Source: an uncultured Clostridiaceae bacterium (lineage in GTDB: Bacteria; Bacillota; Clostridia; Lachnospirales; Lachnospiraceae). From it: 16,324 nt of DNA. Each line of letters starts with the position of its first letter. Position 1 is the stretch's first letter. The stretch lies in NCBI GenBank assembly GCA_949948825.1, contig CATLIJ010000027.1, positions 1-16,324 of the forward strand, written 5' to 3'. The notes below the pieces were generated by a model. That model saw nothing but the letters and a program-made list of their open reading frames with translations. It was not told the origin of the DNA and searched no databases. Shown in pieces: positions 1 to 6,504 of the stretch. Position numbers and translations under genes: made by a program.

Positions 1-2
1 GG

Positions 3-74
3 GCCATGGTGAGGAACCAGATGTCTATGGATGACAAGCTGCAGGGACGTATCCTGAAATATGAGAATGAGTAG
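3..74 (+). CDS. C-terminal end of an unidentified protein (partial)
   Basis: An open frame enters from the left edge and stops at TAG (72-74), giving about 23 residues ending in KLQGRILKYENE. It is too short to assign to a family. The next open frame, from ATG 84, is in the same reading frame and separated only by this stop and three codons. The two pieces could therefore be one gene broken by a nonsense mutation, or two adjacent genes. The tail is charged and probably helical. No function can be given. Confidence 0.35.
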   Translation, partial: AMVRNQMSMDDKLQGRILKYENE

Positions 75-83
75 TCCGGGGCC

Positions 84-464
84 ATGAGAAAACATCCGGC
101 GGTGGCGATGAGGGCCGTGGAACTAGGGGAACTTTATACCTGCCTGAAGCTGTTTGGGCAGGTAGATATGGACTGCGAGAGGGAACGGCTGATACTGGAG
201 CATGGGATAGAGGAGGTCTTTGACCGGGAATACAGCGGCAGAGATGCCTGCGGAGTCCTGCAGGCTATGAGGAACCCGAGAAAGGCAGGAAGAAGAAAAA
301 ACGGGCCGGAGGCCCAGAAACAGATTCGGGCTTTATCTGGACAGGGAAAGACCATAAGAGAGAAATCGGCTGAAACCGGTATTCCCAAAAGTACCGTGCA
401 GAGGCTGAAAAAGGGAATCGGACCGGCTGGTGTCCCAAAATTAAAAATGGGACACCTTGGTTAA
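84..464 (+). CDS. Small protein with resolvase-like helix-turn-helix; possible fragment
   Basis: The 126-residue product is not recognised as a whole. Residues about 73-112 (PEAQKQIRALSGQGKTIREK and onward to STVQRLKKG) resemble the homeodomain-like helix-turn-helix found at the C-terminus of serine resolvases and in transposase-type proteins: two short helices, a turn at TGIPKST, then a basic recognition helix. An RKAGRRK basic patch precedes it. No resolvase catalytic domain is present. The region before ATG 84 (GTAGTCCGGGGCC) has no good Shine-Dalgarno site, and an in-frame TAG lies three codons upstream, so the piece may be the 3' part of a disrupted gene. It ends facing the leftward sucrose operon, with the operon terminator between them. 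Likely mobile-element or plasmid-type DNA; function unknown. Confidence 0.5.
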   Translation: MRKHPAVAMRAVELGELYTCLKLFGQVDMDCERERLILEHGIEEVFDREYSGRDACGVLQAMRNPRKAGRRKNGPEAQKQIRALSGQGKTIREKSAETGIPKSTVQRLKKGIGPAGVPKLKMGHLG

Positions 465-478
465 AGTCGCCCTCAAAC

Positions 479-536
479 AAAAAAAGGGGGGAGCCGGGGG
501 AAATCTCCTGGTAACCAGGATCATGAACTCTCCCCC
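479..536 (-). terminator. Rho-independent terminator of the sucrose operon
   Basis: Read on the minus strand, GGGGGAG (536-530) pairs with CTCCCCC (493-487). This is followed by two Cs at 486 and nearby and a run of seven Ts (485-479), the layout of an intrinsic terminator. The large loop holds a second hairpin, TCCTGG-TTA-CCAGGA (520-506), so the fold is branched. A further CCCCC (500-496) could compete for the same GGGGG strand. It lies about 90 bp downstream of the last gene of the leftward operon and would also separate it from the rightward gene ending at 464. Confidence 0.65.
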
Positions 537-628
537 ATCCCCTCAGATCATCTGTCTGAAATATTTTTTGAAAAACTTACACATTTAACTTGACAAACCC
601 GGGATAAACGAAGGAATAAAGATTCTCC

Positions 629-1462
629 TTAAAACACCACCTTCATTCCATCATAGGAAGCAATCATCCCATGCTCAGCGGCAAATTCTTCCAGCTCCCT
701 ATGGGTCATCCCGCCATTATGAGAAAAATGGTTGATTACTTTTATGGTATCTGGATGAAGGCACCCTTTTTCCTCCAGACGTCTGGCAAATTCCACATCA
801 TCATGGAGTCCCATATGATAACCATTGGTTTTCTGTTTTCCCATGGTGGCATCCATGGAAATCAGGTTGTATTTGTGGCTGTAAATACATTCCCACGCTT
901 CCTGGCTTAGGTTCATTCCCGTATCATGTCCATACAGCAGGCATTTTCCGTCCTTTTCGATCATATAAATCAGGCAGGTTTCCCGTTTGTCGTGATCTGC
1001 AGGCACCGGAATGATATGGTAGCCTTCCGCATAAAAATCTTGATATGGTTCCAGACGGATAAACTGAACACTGTTGTCAAGAGGATGTACCTTAAACCGG
1101 TCAATAAGCACTGCTTCATAGAATGCTTTTTCCACCGCTTCATTGCCATATACATGGAGCATCCCTTTGGCATTATGTCCAAAATGCTCATGGCGGTGAA
1201 TCAATTCCACTGGAAAAAAGTGATCCATATGGGAGTGGGTAATCAGCAAATGCTGAATCTGCCCTAAGTTTAAGGAATACTGGATGGCATGGGTGTAGGT
1301 GTCTGGAGGAAAATCAATCAGGATAGTTCCATCAATGATCGACTGGGTTCTGGTCCGCAGGTCCTTTCCTCCTTCCTTTCTTGCTCTGTGGCATATATCA
1401 CAATCACAGAAAAGGGCTGGCCATCCTTCTGCTGCCGCTGTCCCTAAATATTGAATTTCCAT
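629..1462 (-). CDS. PhnP-like metallo-beta-lactamase-fold hydrolase
   Basis: The 277-residue product has the metal-binding HxHxDH motif as HSHMDH (residues 76-81), a later YGHDTG segment supplying another metal-binding Asp, and a C-terminal INHFSHNGG His. A cysteine cluster near the N-terminus (CDCDIC, 19-24) resembles the structural zinc site of PhnP-type phosphodiesterases. PhnP cleaves phosphoribosyl 1,2-cyclic phosphate; here there are no phosphonate genes, so the substrate is unknown. No signal peptide is seen, so it is cytoplasmic. The start is supported by AAGGAAGG just upstream, and only 16 bases separate it from the stop of the sucrose permease gene, so it is the last gene of the sucrose operon. 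It may act on a phosphorylated or cyclic sugar by-product, but that is inference. Confidence 0.85.
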   Translation of the reverse strand: MEIQYLGTAAAEGWPALFCDCDICHRARKEGGKDLRTRTQSIIDGTILIDFPPDTYTHAIQYSLNLGQIQHLLITHSHMDHFFPVELIHRHEHFGHNAKGMLHVYGNEAVEKAFYEAVLIDRFKVHPLDNSVQFIRLEPYQDFYAEGYHIIPVPADHDKRETCLIYMIEKDGKCLLYGHDTGMNLSQEAWECIYSHKYNLISMDATMGKQKTNGYHMGLHDDVEFARRLEEKGCLHPDTIKVINHFSHNGGMTHRELEEFAAEHGMIASYDGMKVVF

Positions 1463-1478
1463 AATCGTTTCCTTCCTT

Positions 1479-3437
1479 TTAGGTTGTAATCAAAATCTTA
1501 TCCAGCTGCTTCACTTCTCCTGTTTTTACCATTTTTACATGGTTTGGAGCAGGAACAAGTACTGCTGTGGTCAAATCATAGCCAGCTGCTTTTATGGCGT
1601 CCATATCAAATTCCAGCAGCCTGTCGCCAGCCTTTACCAGATCACCAGATTGCTTCAGGGGAGTAAAATGCTTTCCCTGCAGTTCCACTGTGTTGACTCC
1701 CACATGAATCAGGATTTCAACTCCGTCATTACTGACAAGGCCAATGGCATGTTTGGTATCAAAGAACATGGAAATCTGACCGTCAAAGGGGGCAACTACC
1801 TCACCTTTGGAAGGAAGGATGCCAACTCCTTCTCCCACTATGCCTGCTGCAAAGGTGGCATCTTTAATTTCCGTATGGGGAATGGCAGTCCCCTCAACCG
1901 GCGCATAGATGGCTCCAGATTCTGTCTCGATTCTCATAACTGGCTGATGTTTCTCCAAAGAAGCTTCACTGTTTTCTTTATCGGATGCGGTTACATTTTT
2001 ATCAGCCTTTTCCTTCTGACCCAGGACTTTTCCCAAAAACAAAGTTGCAGCAAAAGCACATGCAATGGCAATAGCCATGGAAACCATAAACTGAAGCATG
2101 CAGTCAGGACGGATGCAGATTACACCGATCACTCCGCAAGGTCCCTGGGATACAGATAAAACATGCATAATCGTTGCATAGGCAGCTCCTATGCCGCCTC
2201 CAATCAAAGCTCCATAGAAGGGATACCGTAATTTCAGGTTTACACCAAAGATGGCTGGTTCAGTAATTCCCAGCATGGAAGAAATGCCAGATGCAGATGC
2301 CATGCTTCTCATCTTCGGATCATTTTTTGACCTGCACATAACAGCCAGTGCAGCAGCGCCCTGGGCGCAGTTGGCGGCAGCGACAACAGCAAAGGTTGGG
2401 GAACCGCCTAAGGTGCCAATGTTTGCAAGAATTTGGGTTTCAGCTGTCACCAGACTGTGATGCATGCCAGTAATCACCAGAAGCGGATATGTAACTCCAT
2501 AGATCAGGCCGCCCAATGCTCCAAGATCAAAAAACAGCCACATTACTCCATTGGTCATCAAATCACCTACCCCTCTCATCACCGGACCGATGAACAGGAA
2601 GGTCAATGCCCCTGCAAGAAGAACCGACAAAAGGGGAGTTACAATATTATCCAGCATAGCAGGAACTATCTTTCGCAGCCGTTTTTCAATAAATGCCAGA
2701 CAAAAAGCAGAGGCGATTACAGGCAGGACCGTGCCCTGATAACCCACCTTTGCCACAGAGAATCCAAAAATATGCCAATATGGAACTGTTCCGTCCAAAA
2801 GGGCCTGACCATATCCGTATCCATTCATCAGGTCCGGGTGAATCATAATAGCCCCGATTACAGCGCCTAAAATCGGAGTTGCGCCGAAAATCTTAGCAGC
2901 GGAAAATCCAATGAGCACTGGCAAAAATGTAAATCCTGCATTGGAGAACAGATTTACCATCTCCGCCACATCCTTAATGGCAGGAAATGCCTCCACAAGA
3001 GATTTGCCGGGAACAAACATGCCCTGGGCAGTCAGAATATTGTTAATGCCCATTAAGAGACCAGATGCCACAAGGGCAGGCAAAATAGGGACAAATACAT
3101 CTGCAAGGGTTTTTAACAATTTCTGAATCGGATTCATCTTCTTTGCAGCCTGTTGTTTCAGTTCCTCCTTTGTCATCTCGGTAATATGGGCAATCTTGAT
3201 AAATTCTGCATATACCTTGTTGACAATACCAGTCCCCAAAATAATCTGGAATTGTCCTCCATTATTGAAATTGCCCTTTACAAGTTCAATTTTCTCCAGG
3301 GAATCCAGATTGATTTTGGAATCATCCTTCAGAACAAGCCTTAATCGTGTGGCACAATGGGCAGCGCTGACAATATTGCTTTCTCCTCCCACACAGTTTA
3401 AAATTTCCTGCGCTGCTTTTACATACTTTTCTTCCAC
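1479..3437 (-). CDS. PTS sucrose-type transporter subunit EIIBCA
   Basis: This 652-residue membrane protein takes up and phosphorylates a sugar, most likely sucrose to sucrose-6-phosphate. Domains in order: EIIB (1 to about 85) with the phosphocysteine in AHCATRLR (Cys28); EIIC (about 105-455), many hydrophobic helices with the ITGMHHSLV segment; a charged linker; and EIIA of the glucose type (about 500-652) with His563 (KHAIGL) and the phospho-accepting His578 (ILIHVGVNTV). It belongs to the beta-glucoside/sucrose/trehalose IIBCA family. I chose GTG at 3437 over the in-frame ATG at 3503 because AAGGAGG (3450-3444) lies six bases before the GTG and because family members begin at this point (EEKYVKAAQEIL). 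The neighbour encoding sucrose-6-phosphate hydrolase supports sucrose as substrate; a related beta- or alpha-glucoside cannot be excluded. Confidence 0.93.
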   Translation of the reverse strand: MEEKYVKAAQEILNCVGGESNIVSAAHCATRLRLVLKDDSKINLDSLEKIELVKGNFNNGGQFQIILGTGIVNKVYAEFIKIAHITEMTKEELKQQAAKKMNPIQKLLKTLADVFVPILPALVASGLLMGINNILTAQGMFVPGKSLVEAFPAIKDVAEMVNLFSNAGFTFLPVLIGFSAAKIFGATPILGAVIGAIMIHPDLMNGYGYGQALLDGTVPYWHIFGFSVAKVGYQGTVLPVIASAFCLAFIEKRLRKIVPAMLDNIVTPLLSVLLAGALTFLFIGPVMRGVGDLMTNGVMWLFFDLGALGGLIYGVTYPLLVITGMHHSLVTAETQILANIGTLGGSPTFAVVAAANCAQGAAALAVMCRSKNDPKMRSMASASGISSMLGITEPAIFGVNLKLRYPFYGALIGGGIGAAYATIMHVLSVSQGPCGVIGVICIRPDCMLQFMVSMAIAIACAFAATLFLGKVLGQKEKADKNVTASDKENSEASLEKHQPVMRIETESGAIYAPVEGTAIPHTEIKDATFAAGIVGEGVGILPSKGEVVAPFDGQISMFFDTKHAIGLVSNDGVEILIHVGVNTVELQGKHFTPLKQSGDLVKAGDRLLEFDMDAIKAAGYDLTTAVLVPAPNHVKMVKTGEVKQLDKILITT

Positions 3438-3443
3438 GTTTTT

Positions 3444-3450
3444 CCTCCTT
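3444..3450 (-). promoter_or_regulatory. Ribosome binding site setting a GTG start
   Basis: AAGGAGG on the minus strand is followed by AAAAAC and then GTG (3437-3435). The upstream ATG at 3503 has no comparable site, so the permease gene most likely starts at GTG. Confidence 0.8.
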
Positions 3451-3470
3451 TTCTGCGTTCGTTTGCTGTG

Positions 3471-3503
3471 TTGCTGCAAATCATTTCTATCAGTCAGCAG
3501 CAA
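3471..3503 (-). other. Stem-loop before the PTS gene
   Basis: On the minus strand TTGCTGC (3503-3497) can pair with GCAGCAA (3477-3471), a 7-bp stem with a 19-base loop. No T-run follows, so it is not a terminator. It lies between the tandem repeats and the ribosome binding site of the permease gene. It could mark an mRNA processing or stabilising element; no function is shown. Confidence 0.35.
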
Positions 3504-3654
3504 AATTTATATTTGTTTCCAATTTCAGCAGACAGCTTTCGAATTTATAGTTGTTTTCATTTTCACCAGACAGTTTCAGAATTTATAGTTGTTTTCATTT
3601 TCGCCAGACAGCTTTTGAATTTATATTTGTTTTCATTTCCATCAGGCAGCTTCA
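3503..3654 (-). repeat. Tandem repeat, four copies of 38 bp, between sucrose hydrolase and permease genes
   Basis: Four contiguous 38-bp units occupy 3503-3540, 3541-3578, 3579-3616 and 3617-3654. By eye, units two and three match at 34 of 38 positions; the outer units match the third at 31 of 38. Degenerate part-copies continue on both sides: 3481-3502, and 3655 to about 3671, the latter including the stop codon of the hydrolase gene. Read as operon mRNA, each unit contains a (G)CTGNCTG block, then (in three of four) AATGAAAACAA, then TATAAATT. The period is not a multiple of three, and no unique spacers separate the units, so this is neither a protein repeat nor a CRISPR array. Each unit carries a TATAAA hexamer, but no good -35 at the right distance. 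Confidence 0.85.
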
Positions 3655-3658
3655 GGCT

Positions 3659-5161
3659 TTATCTTTGTTCCAAACCGCCAAAGGAATATTTTATAAGATT
3701 AATACGTGCAGTTCCGTCACAGTCCAATACAATATTGTCTGCTTCTTGCGGTGTGTAGAACAGGGAGGACATCACCTTCTCCCCATCATTGGCAAATACT
3801 TCAACTGAATATTTATCCAATAAAATTCTAAGCTTTACCACTTCAGCTCCATTTTGCCCTTGCATGGGGGCAAGCTCCATCTTTCTGCGGCAGACAACAT
3901 CACGGTCAATGCCAGAATGGGTTCTGTCTATGGTCAGGCATTCCTTTTTACGGCTGTACTGCACAAAGGTTTCATACTCATCATTCTTTGCAAACCGGAC
4001 CCGGAAATGGTCAAATTCAAATGTGGTGATCTCAAGGAGAAGCTCCAAAACCCTTCCCTTAATATGGTCCAGAGTGGTTGGACCCAGGATTGTTAAATCC
4101 TCATACCGGACTTGGTCAGTACGGTACTGCTCCAATTCTCTTACTGGCCTTTGATAAATCCGGCCATGTTCCAGGGTCAGTTCTCTGGGAAGTGTCATCA
4201 TGCCAGACCACTGAAATGAGGCAGGTGTAATGTTGGCATCCCATGACTGCATCCAGCCAATGAGAATCCGGCGCCCGTCCTGGGCCAGCAAGGTCTGAGA
4301 GGCATAAAAGTCAAGTCCATAATCAACAGAGGTGATTTTTTCCCGTTGGAATGTGTGGGACTTTTTATCATATTGCCCACAGATAAAGATGGAGTTATTG
4401 CCATTATGAAATTCCAGCCCATAAGCCCGCATATCCTGGGGCGAAACCATCAAAATCTGCTTGCTGCCAAGAGGAAAGAAATCAGGACATTCCCACATCC
4501 TTCCATACTTATTGCTGCTTTGGTCCAGAACAGTTACATAATTCCATTGTTCCAGATCTTCGGAATAATACATCAAAATCTGTCCGCTTCCGTCCCTGGC
4601 CCGACTTCCCACTACCAGATAGTAACCATCCTCCTCCTTCCATATTTTAGGGTCCCGGAAATCCTCCAGACTGCTTCCCCTGGGAGTGCTTTCCCCTGTA
4701 ATCACAGGATTTTGTCTGGTCTTTTTGTAATTCAGACCATCTCCCTTTGCCATGCACTGAACCTGTCTGTAATAGTGAAACCCATCGTCCAGATACCGGT
4801 CCATGACTCCTGTATAAATCAGCACATGTTCGCCGTCCGCTTCAATGGCGCTTCCAGAATAGCATCCGCCCTCATCATAGGATTCGTCCGGAGCCAATGC
4901 ACAAGGAAGATATTCCCACTGAATCAGGTCCCTGCTTGTGCAGTGCCCCCAGTGCATGGGACCCCACTTTTTGCTGAATGGATGGTACTGAAAAAAAAGA
5001 TGGTATTGTCCATGGAAAATGGAAAATCCGTTGGGATCATTGATCCAGCCTGTGGGAGAGGACATATGATAAGCGGGTCGTTCTTCCTTGGGAATGTCAT
5101 GGATTTGCTTTTTTTCCATTCTGCGAACCTTTAAAAGCTGTGGACTTATTGATTTTTCCAT
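3659..5161 (-). CDS. Sucrose-6-phosphate hydrolase (GH32)
   Basis: The 500-residue cytoplasmic enzyme hydrolyses sucrose-6-phosphate, delivered by the PTS, to glucose-6-phosphate and fructose. The three GH32 signatures are intact: WINDPNG with nucleophile Asp42, FRDP with transition-state Asp170, and ECPD with acid/base Glu224. A five-bladed propeller region is followed by a C-terminal beta-sandwich (KYSVEVFANDGEKV). Length is normal for SacA/ScrB. I chose ATG 5161 because GGAGG (5172-5168) lies five bases before it; a TTG twelve bases upstream overlaps that site. It is the first gene of the leftward operon, directly behind the predicted promoter and operator. Beta-fructosidases of the same family acting on fructans are the alternative, but the lack of a signal peptide and the PTS neighbour favour the phospho-sugar enzyme. 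Symbols sacA or scrB are used for this role. Confidence 0.92.
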   Translation of the reverse strand: MEKSISPQLLKVRRMEKKQIHDIPKEERPAYHMSSPTGWINDPNGFSIFHGQYHLFFQYHPFSKKWGPMHWGHCTSRDLIQWEYLPCALAPDESYDEGGCYSGSAIEADGEHVLIYTGVMDRYLDDGFHYYRQVQCMAKGDGLNYKKTRQNPVITGESTPRGSSLEDFRDPKIWKEEDGYYLVVGSRARDGSGQILMYYSEDLEQWNYVTVLDQSSNKYGRMWECPDFFPLGSKQILMVSPQDMRAYGLEFHNGNNSIFICGQYDKKSHTFQREKITSVDYGLDFYASQTLLAQDGRRILIGWMQSWDANITPASFQWSGMMTLPRELTLEHGRIYQRPVRELEQYRTDQVRYEDLTILGPTTLDHIKGRVLELLLEITTFEFDHFRVRFAKNDEYETFVQYSRKKECLTIDRTHSGIDRDVVCRRKMELAPMQGQNGAEVVKLRILLDKYSVEVFANDGEKVMSSLFYTPQEADNIVLDCDGTARINLIKYSFGGLEQR

Positions 5162-5187
5162 ATTTTCCTCCAATAATAATCGGTTAC

Positions 5188-5211
5188 GTTACCGGTAAAG
5201 TAACCGGTAAC
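5188..5211. promoter_or_regulatory. Predicted LacI-family operator of the sucrose operon
   Basis: GTTACCGGT (5188-5196) and ACCGGTAAC (5203-5211) form an inverted repeat. Within it TTACCGGTAA (5189-5198) is a perfect palindrome, and TAACCGGTAA (5201-5210) is a second, nearly perfect one 12 bp away. A further GGTTAC half-site is at 5182-5187. Palindromes with a central CG are typical of LacI-family operators. The element lies just downstream of the predicted transcription start of the hydrolase gene and beside the divergent LacI-family gene, so binding would block transcription of the sucrose operon. Confidence 0.75.
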
Positions 5212-5223
5212 TTTATGTTTCAT

Positions 5224-5252
5224 ATTCTATCACCAACATTCTCCTTTGTCAA
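5224..5252 (-). promoter_or_regulatory. Sigma-A-type promoter of the sucrose operon
   Basis: On the minus strand TTGACA (5252-5247), a perfect -35 box, is followed after 17 bases by TAGAAT (5229-5224), which matches the -10 consensus at five of six positions. The start site would fall near 5217, just before the palindromic operator and about 55 bases before the hydrolase start codon. Confidence 0.8.
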
Positions 5253-5340
5253 TAGAGGATTTCTATTTTTTTCTTTTTGTGGTAGACTATTCCTGTCAGC
5301 CTGGTACTCCATCCAGACAGCAGGAAAGGAACTGTAATAT

Positions 5341-6366
5341 ATGGGAAAAAAGAATATAACATTTGACGATATCGCAAAATACACTAATTTTTCCAAAACT
5401 ACGATTTCCAGATATTTTAACAATCCGGACTCTCTGACTTTGGAAAATCAGCAAATTATCTCCGATGCCTTGGAAGCATTGAACTATAAGGAAAATAAGG
5501 TGGCAAAAATCCTGGCCAACGGAAAAACTGAATTTGTGGGCATCATTATCCCTGATCTGTACATGCATTATTATGCTCAGATGTTATCTGAAATCCTGGC
5601 TACCTATGAAAAATTCGGGTACAAATTTTTGGTGTTTGAGGGAAACAGGGAGGCGGCTGTGGAGCAGCAGTATATCCAGGAGCTGTTGGCGTATAAGATA
5701 GAGGGGCTTATTGTCTTAAGCCACACCATCCCCTCCAGGGACTTAGCTTCTTACAATATTCCGGTAGTAACCATAGAACGTGAGGATCAATATACCTGCA
5801 GTGTAAATACTGACAATTATATGGGTGCAGTTCAGGCCACCAGTCTGCTTTGTAAAAATAATTGTGACATTCTGTTTCACCTGAATCAGCAGGTATCGGA
5901 AACAACGCCGGGATATCAGCGCATTCAGGGATTTCTGGATATTTGTCAGGAATACAACCGGCCTCACAAACTGATTTTGACCAGCTTTGGCAGAACCTAT
6001 GAGGAAAACGAAAAGCGGATTGGGGAAATTCTCCAGGAAATGGAAGAAAATTATAAAGGAAAAAAGAAAGGGGTTTTTGTGTCCAATGACACTCATGCGA
6101 ACATTTTTCTGAATCTGCTTATACGGAAATATGGAAGTCTTTTGGAGGAATACCGGATTGTGGGATTTGATGATTCTCCTATTGCCAGTTCTGCTATCCT
6201 TCCCATCAGCACAGTAGGGCAGCAGATTGGAAAAATCGCAAATCAGGCTATGGAGCTTTTGGTTATGCAGATGAATGAGCGCAAAAAAAGGCGGCCAGAG
6301 CCTTTAAGCGAGCCAATTCATCAGGTAGTCACCCCGGTTCTGAAACGCCGCAGCACTACAGATTAG
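5341..6366 (+). CDS. LacI-family transcriptional regulator of the sucrose operon
   Basis: The 341-residue protein has an N-terminal LacI-type DNA-binding domain (FDDIAKYTNFSKTTISRYFN, residues 8-27, then a hinge region around ALNYKENKVAKILANGKTE) and a periplasmic-binding-protein-like effector domain beginning FVGIIIPDL and containing GVFVSNDTHAN and IVGFDDSPIAS. Such proteins bind palindromic operators as dimers and release or bind DNA on sugar binding. It is transcribed divergently from the sucrose genes with 179 bp between start codons, and a CCGG-centred operator lies in that gap, so it is probably the ScrR-like repressor of this operon. AGGAAAGGA (5322-5330) serves as ribosome site. Its own promoter is unclear: a poor candidate is TAGACT at 5283. 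The inducer is not shown by the sequence. Confidence 0.9.
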   Translation: MGKKNITFDDIAKYTNFSKTTISRYFNNPDSLTLENQQIISDALEALNYKENKVAKILANGKTEFVGIIIPDLYMHYYAQMLSEILATYEKFGYKFLVFEGNREAAVEQQYIQELLAYKIEGLIVLSHTIPSRDLASYNIPVVTIEREDQYTCSVNTDNYMGAVQATSLLCKNNCDILFHLNQQVSETTPGYQRIQGFLDICQEYNRPHKLILTSFGRTYEENEKRIGEILQEMEENYKGKKKGVFVSNDTHANIFLNLLIRKYGSLLEEYRIVGFDDSPIASSAILPISTVGQQIGKIANQAMELLVMQMNERKKRRPEPLSEPIHQVVTPVLKRRSTTD

Positions 6367-6432
6367 TCCGTTTTGCATGAACCATTCCTTTTTGCCTTTT
6401 CCGGAAGCTTTTCAATAAATCAGTAAAATTTA

Positions 6433-6441
6433 TGGTATACA
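6433..6441 (+). promoter_or_regulatory. Possible extended -10 promoter for the alpha-glucosidase gene
   Basis: TGGTATACA is an extended -10 element (TG, one base, TATACA). The best -35-like hexamer, TTCAAT (6411-6416), is 19 bp away and weak. It lies in the 138-bp gap after the LacI-family gene, which otherwise shows no terminator. The alpha-glucosidase may also be read from the regulator promoter. Confidence 0.35.
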
Positions 6442-6504
6442 TCTTTCGGGAAATTCTTTAAAATGGTATCAGTCAGGGAAAATGGAAGCAGGAGGATTAG
6501 GAAA

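Noticed and set aside
590..618. TTGACA at 590 as a rightward promoter
   Set aside because: No acceptable -10 box lies 16-18 bp downstream, and it would read against the hydrolase gene.
3503..3654. The 38-bp repeats as a CRISPR array
   Set aside because: Units are directly adjacent with no unique spacers of similar length, they diverge between copies, and no cas genes are present.
3468..3758. A 96-residue rightward frame with repeated FRIYSCFHFH-like segments
   Set aside because: The repetition at protein level comes from the 38-bp DNA repeats read in successive frames. It has no good ribosome site and overlaps the end of the hydrolase gene.
4346..5134. A 262-residue rightward open frame
   Set aside because: It lies fully antisense to the GH32 gene, shows no family motifs and no ribosome site; it is a shadow of a well-supported gene.
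5260..5288. Promoter of the LacI-family gene (TTTCTA, 17 bp, TAGACT)
   Set aside because: Three and four matches to consensus are too weak to annotate; the true promoter is not clear from sequence.
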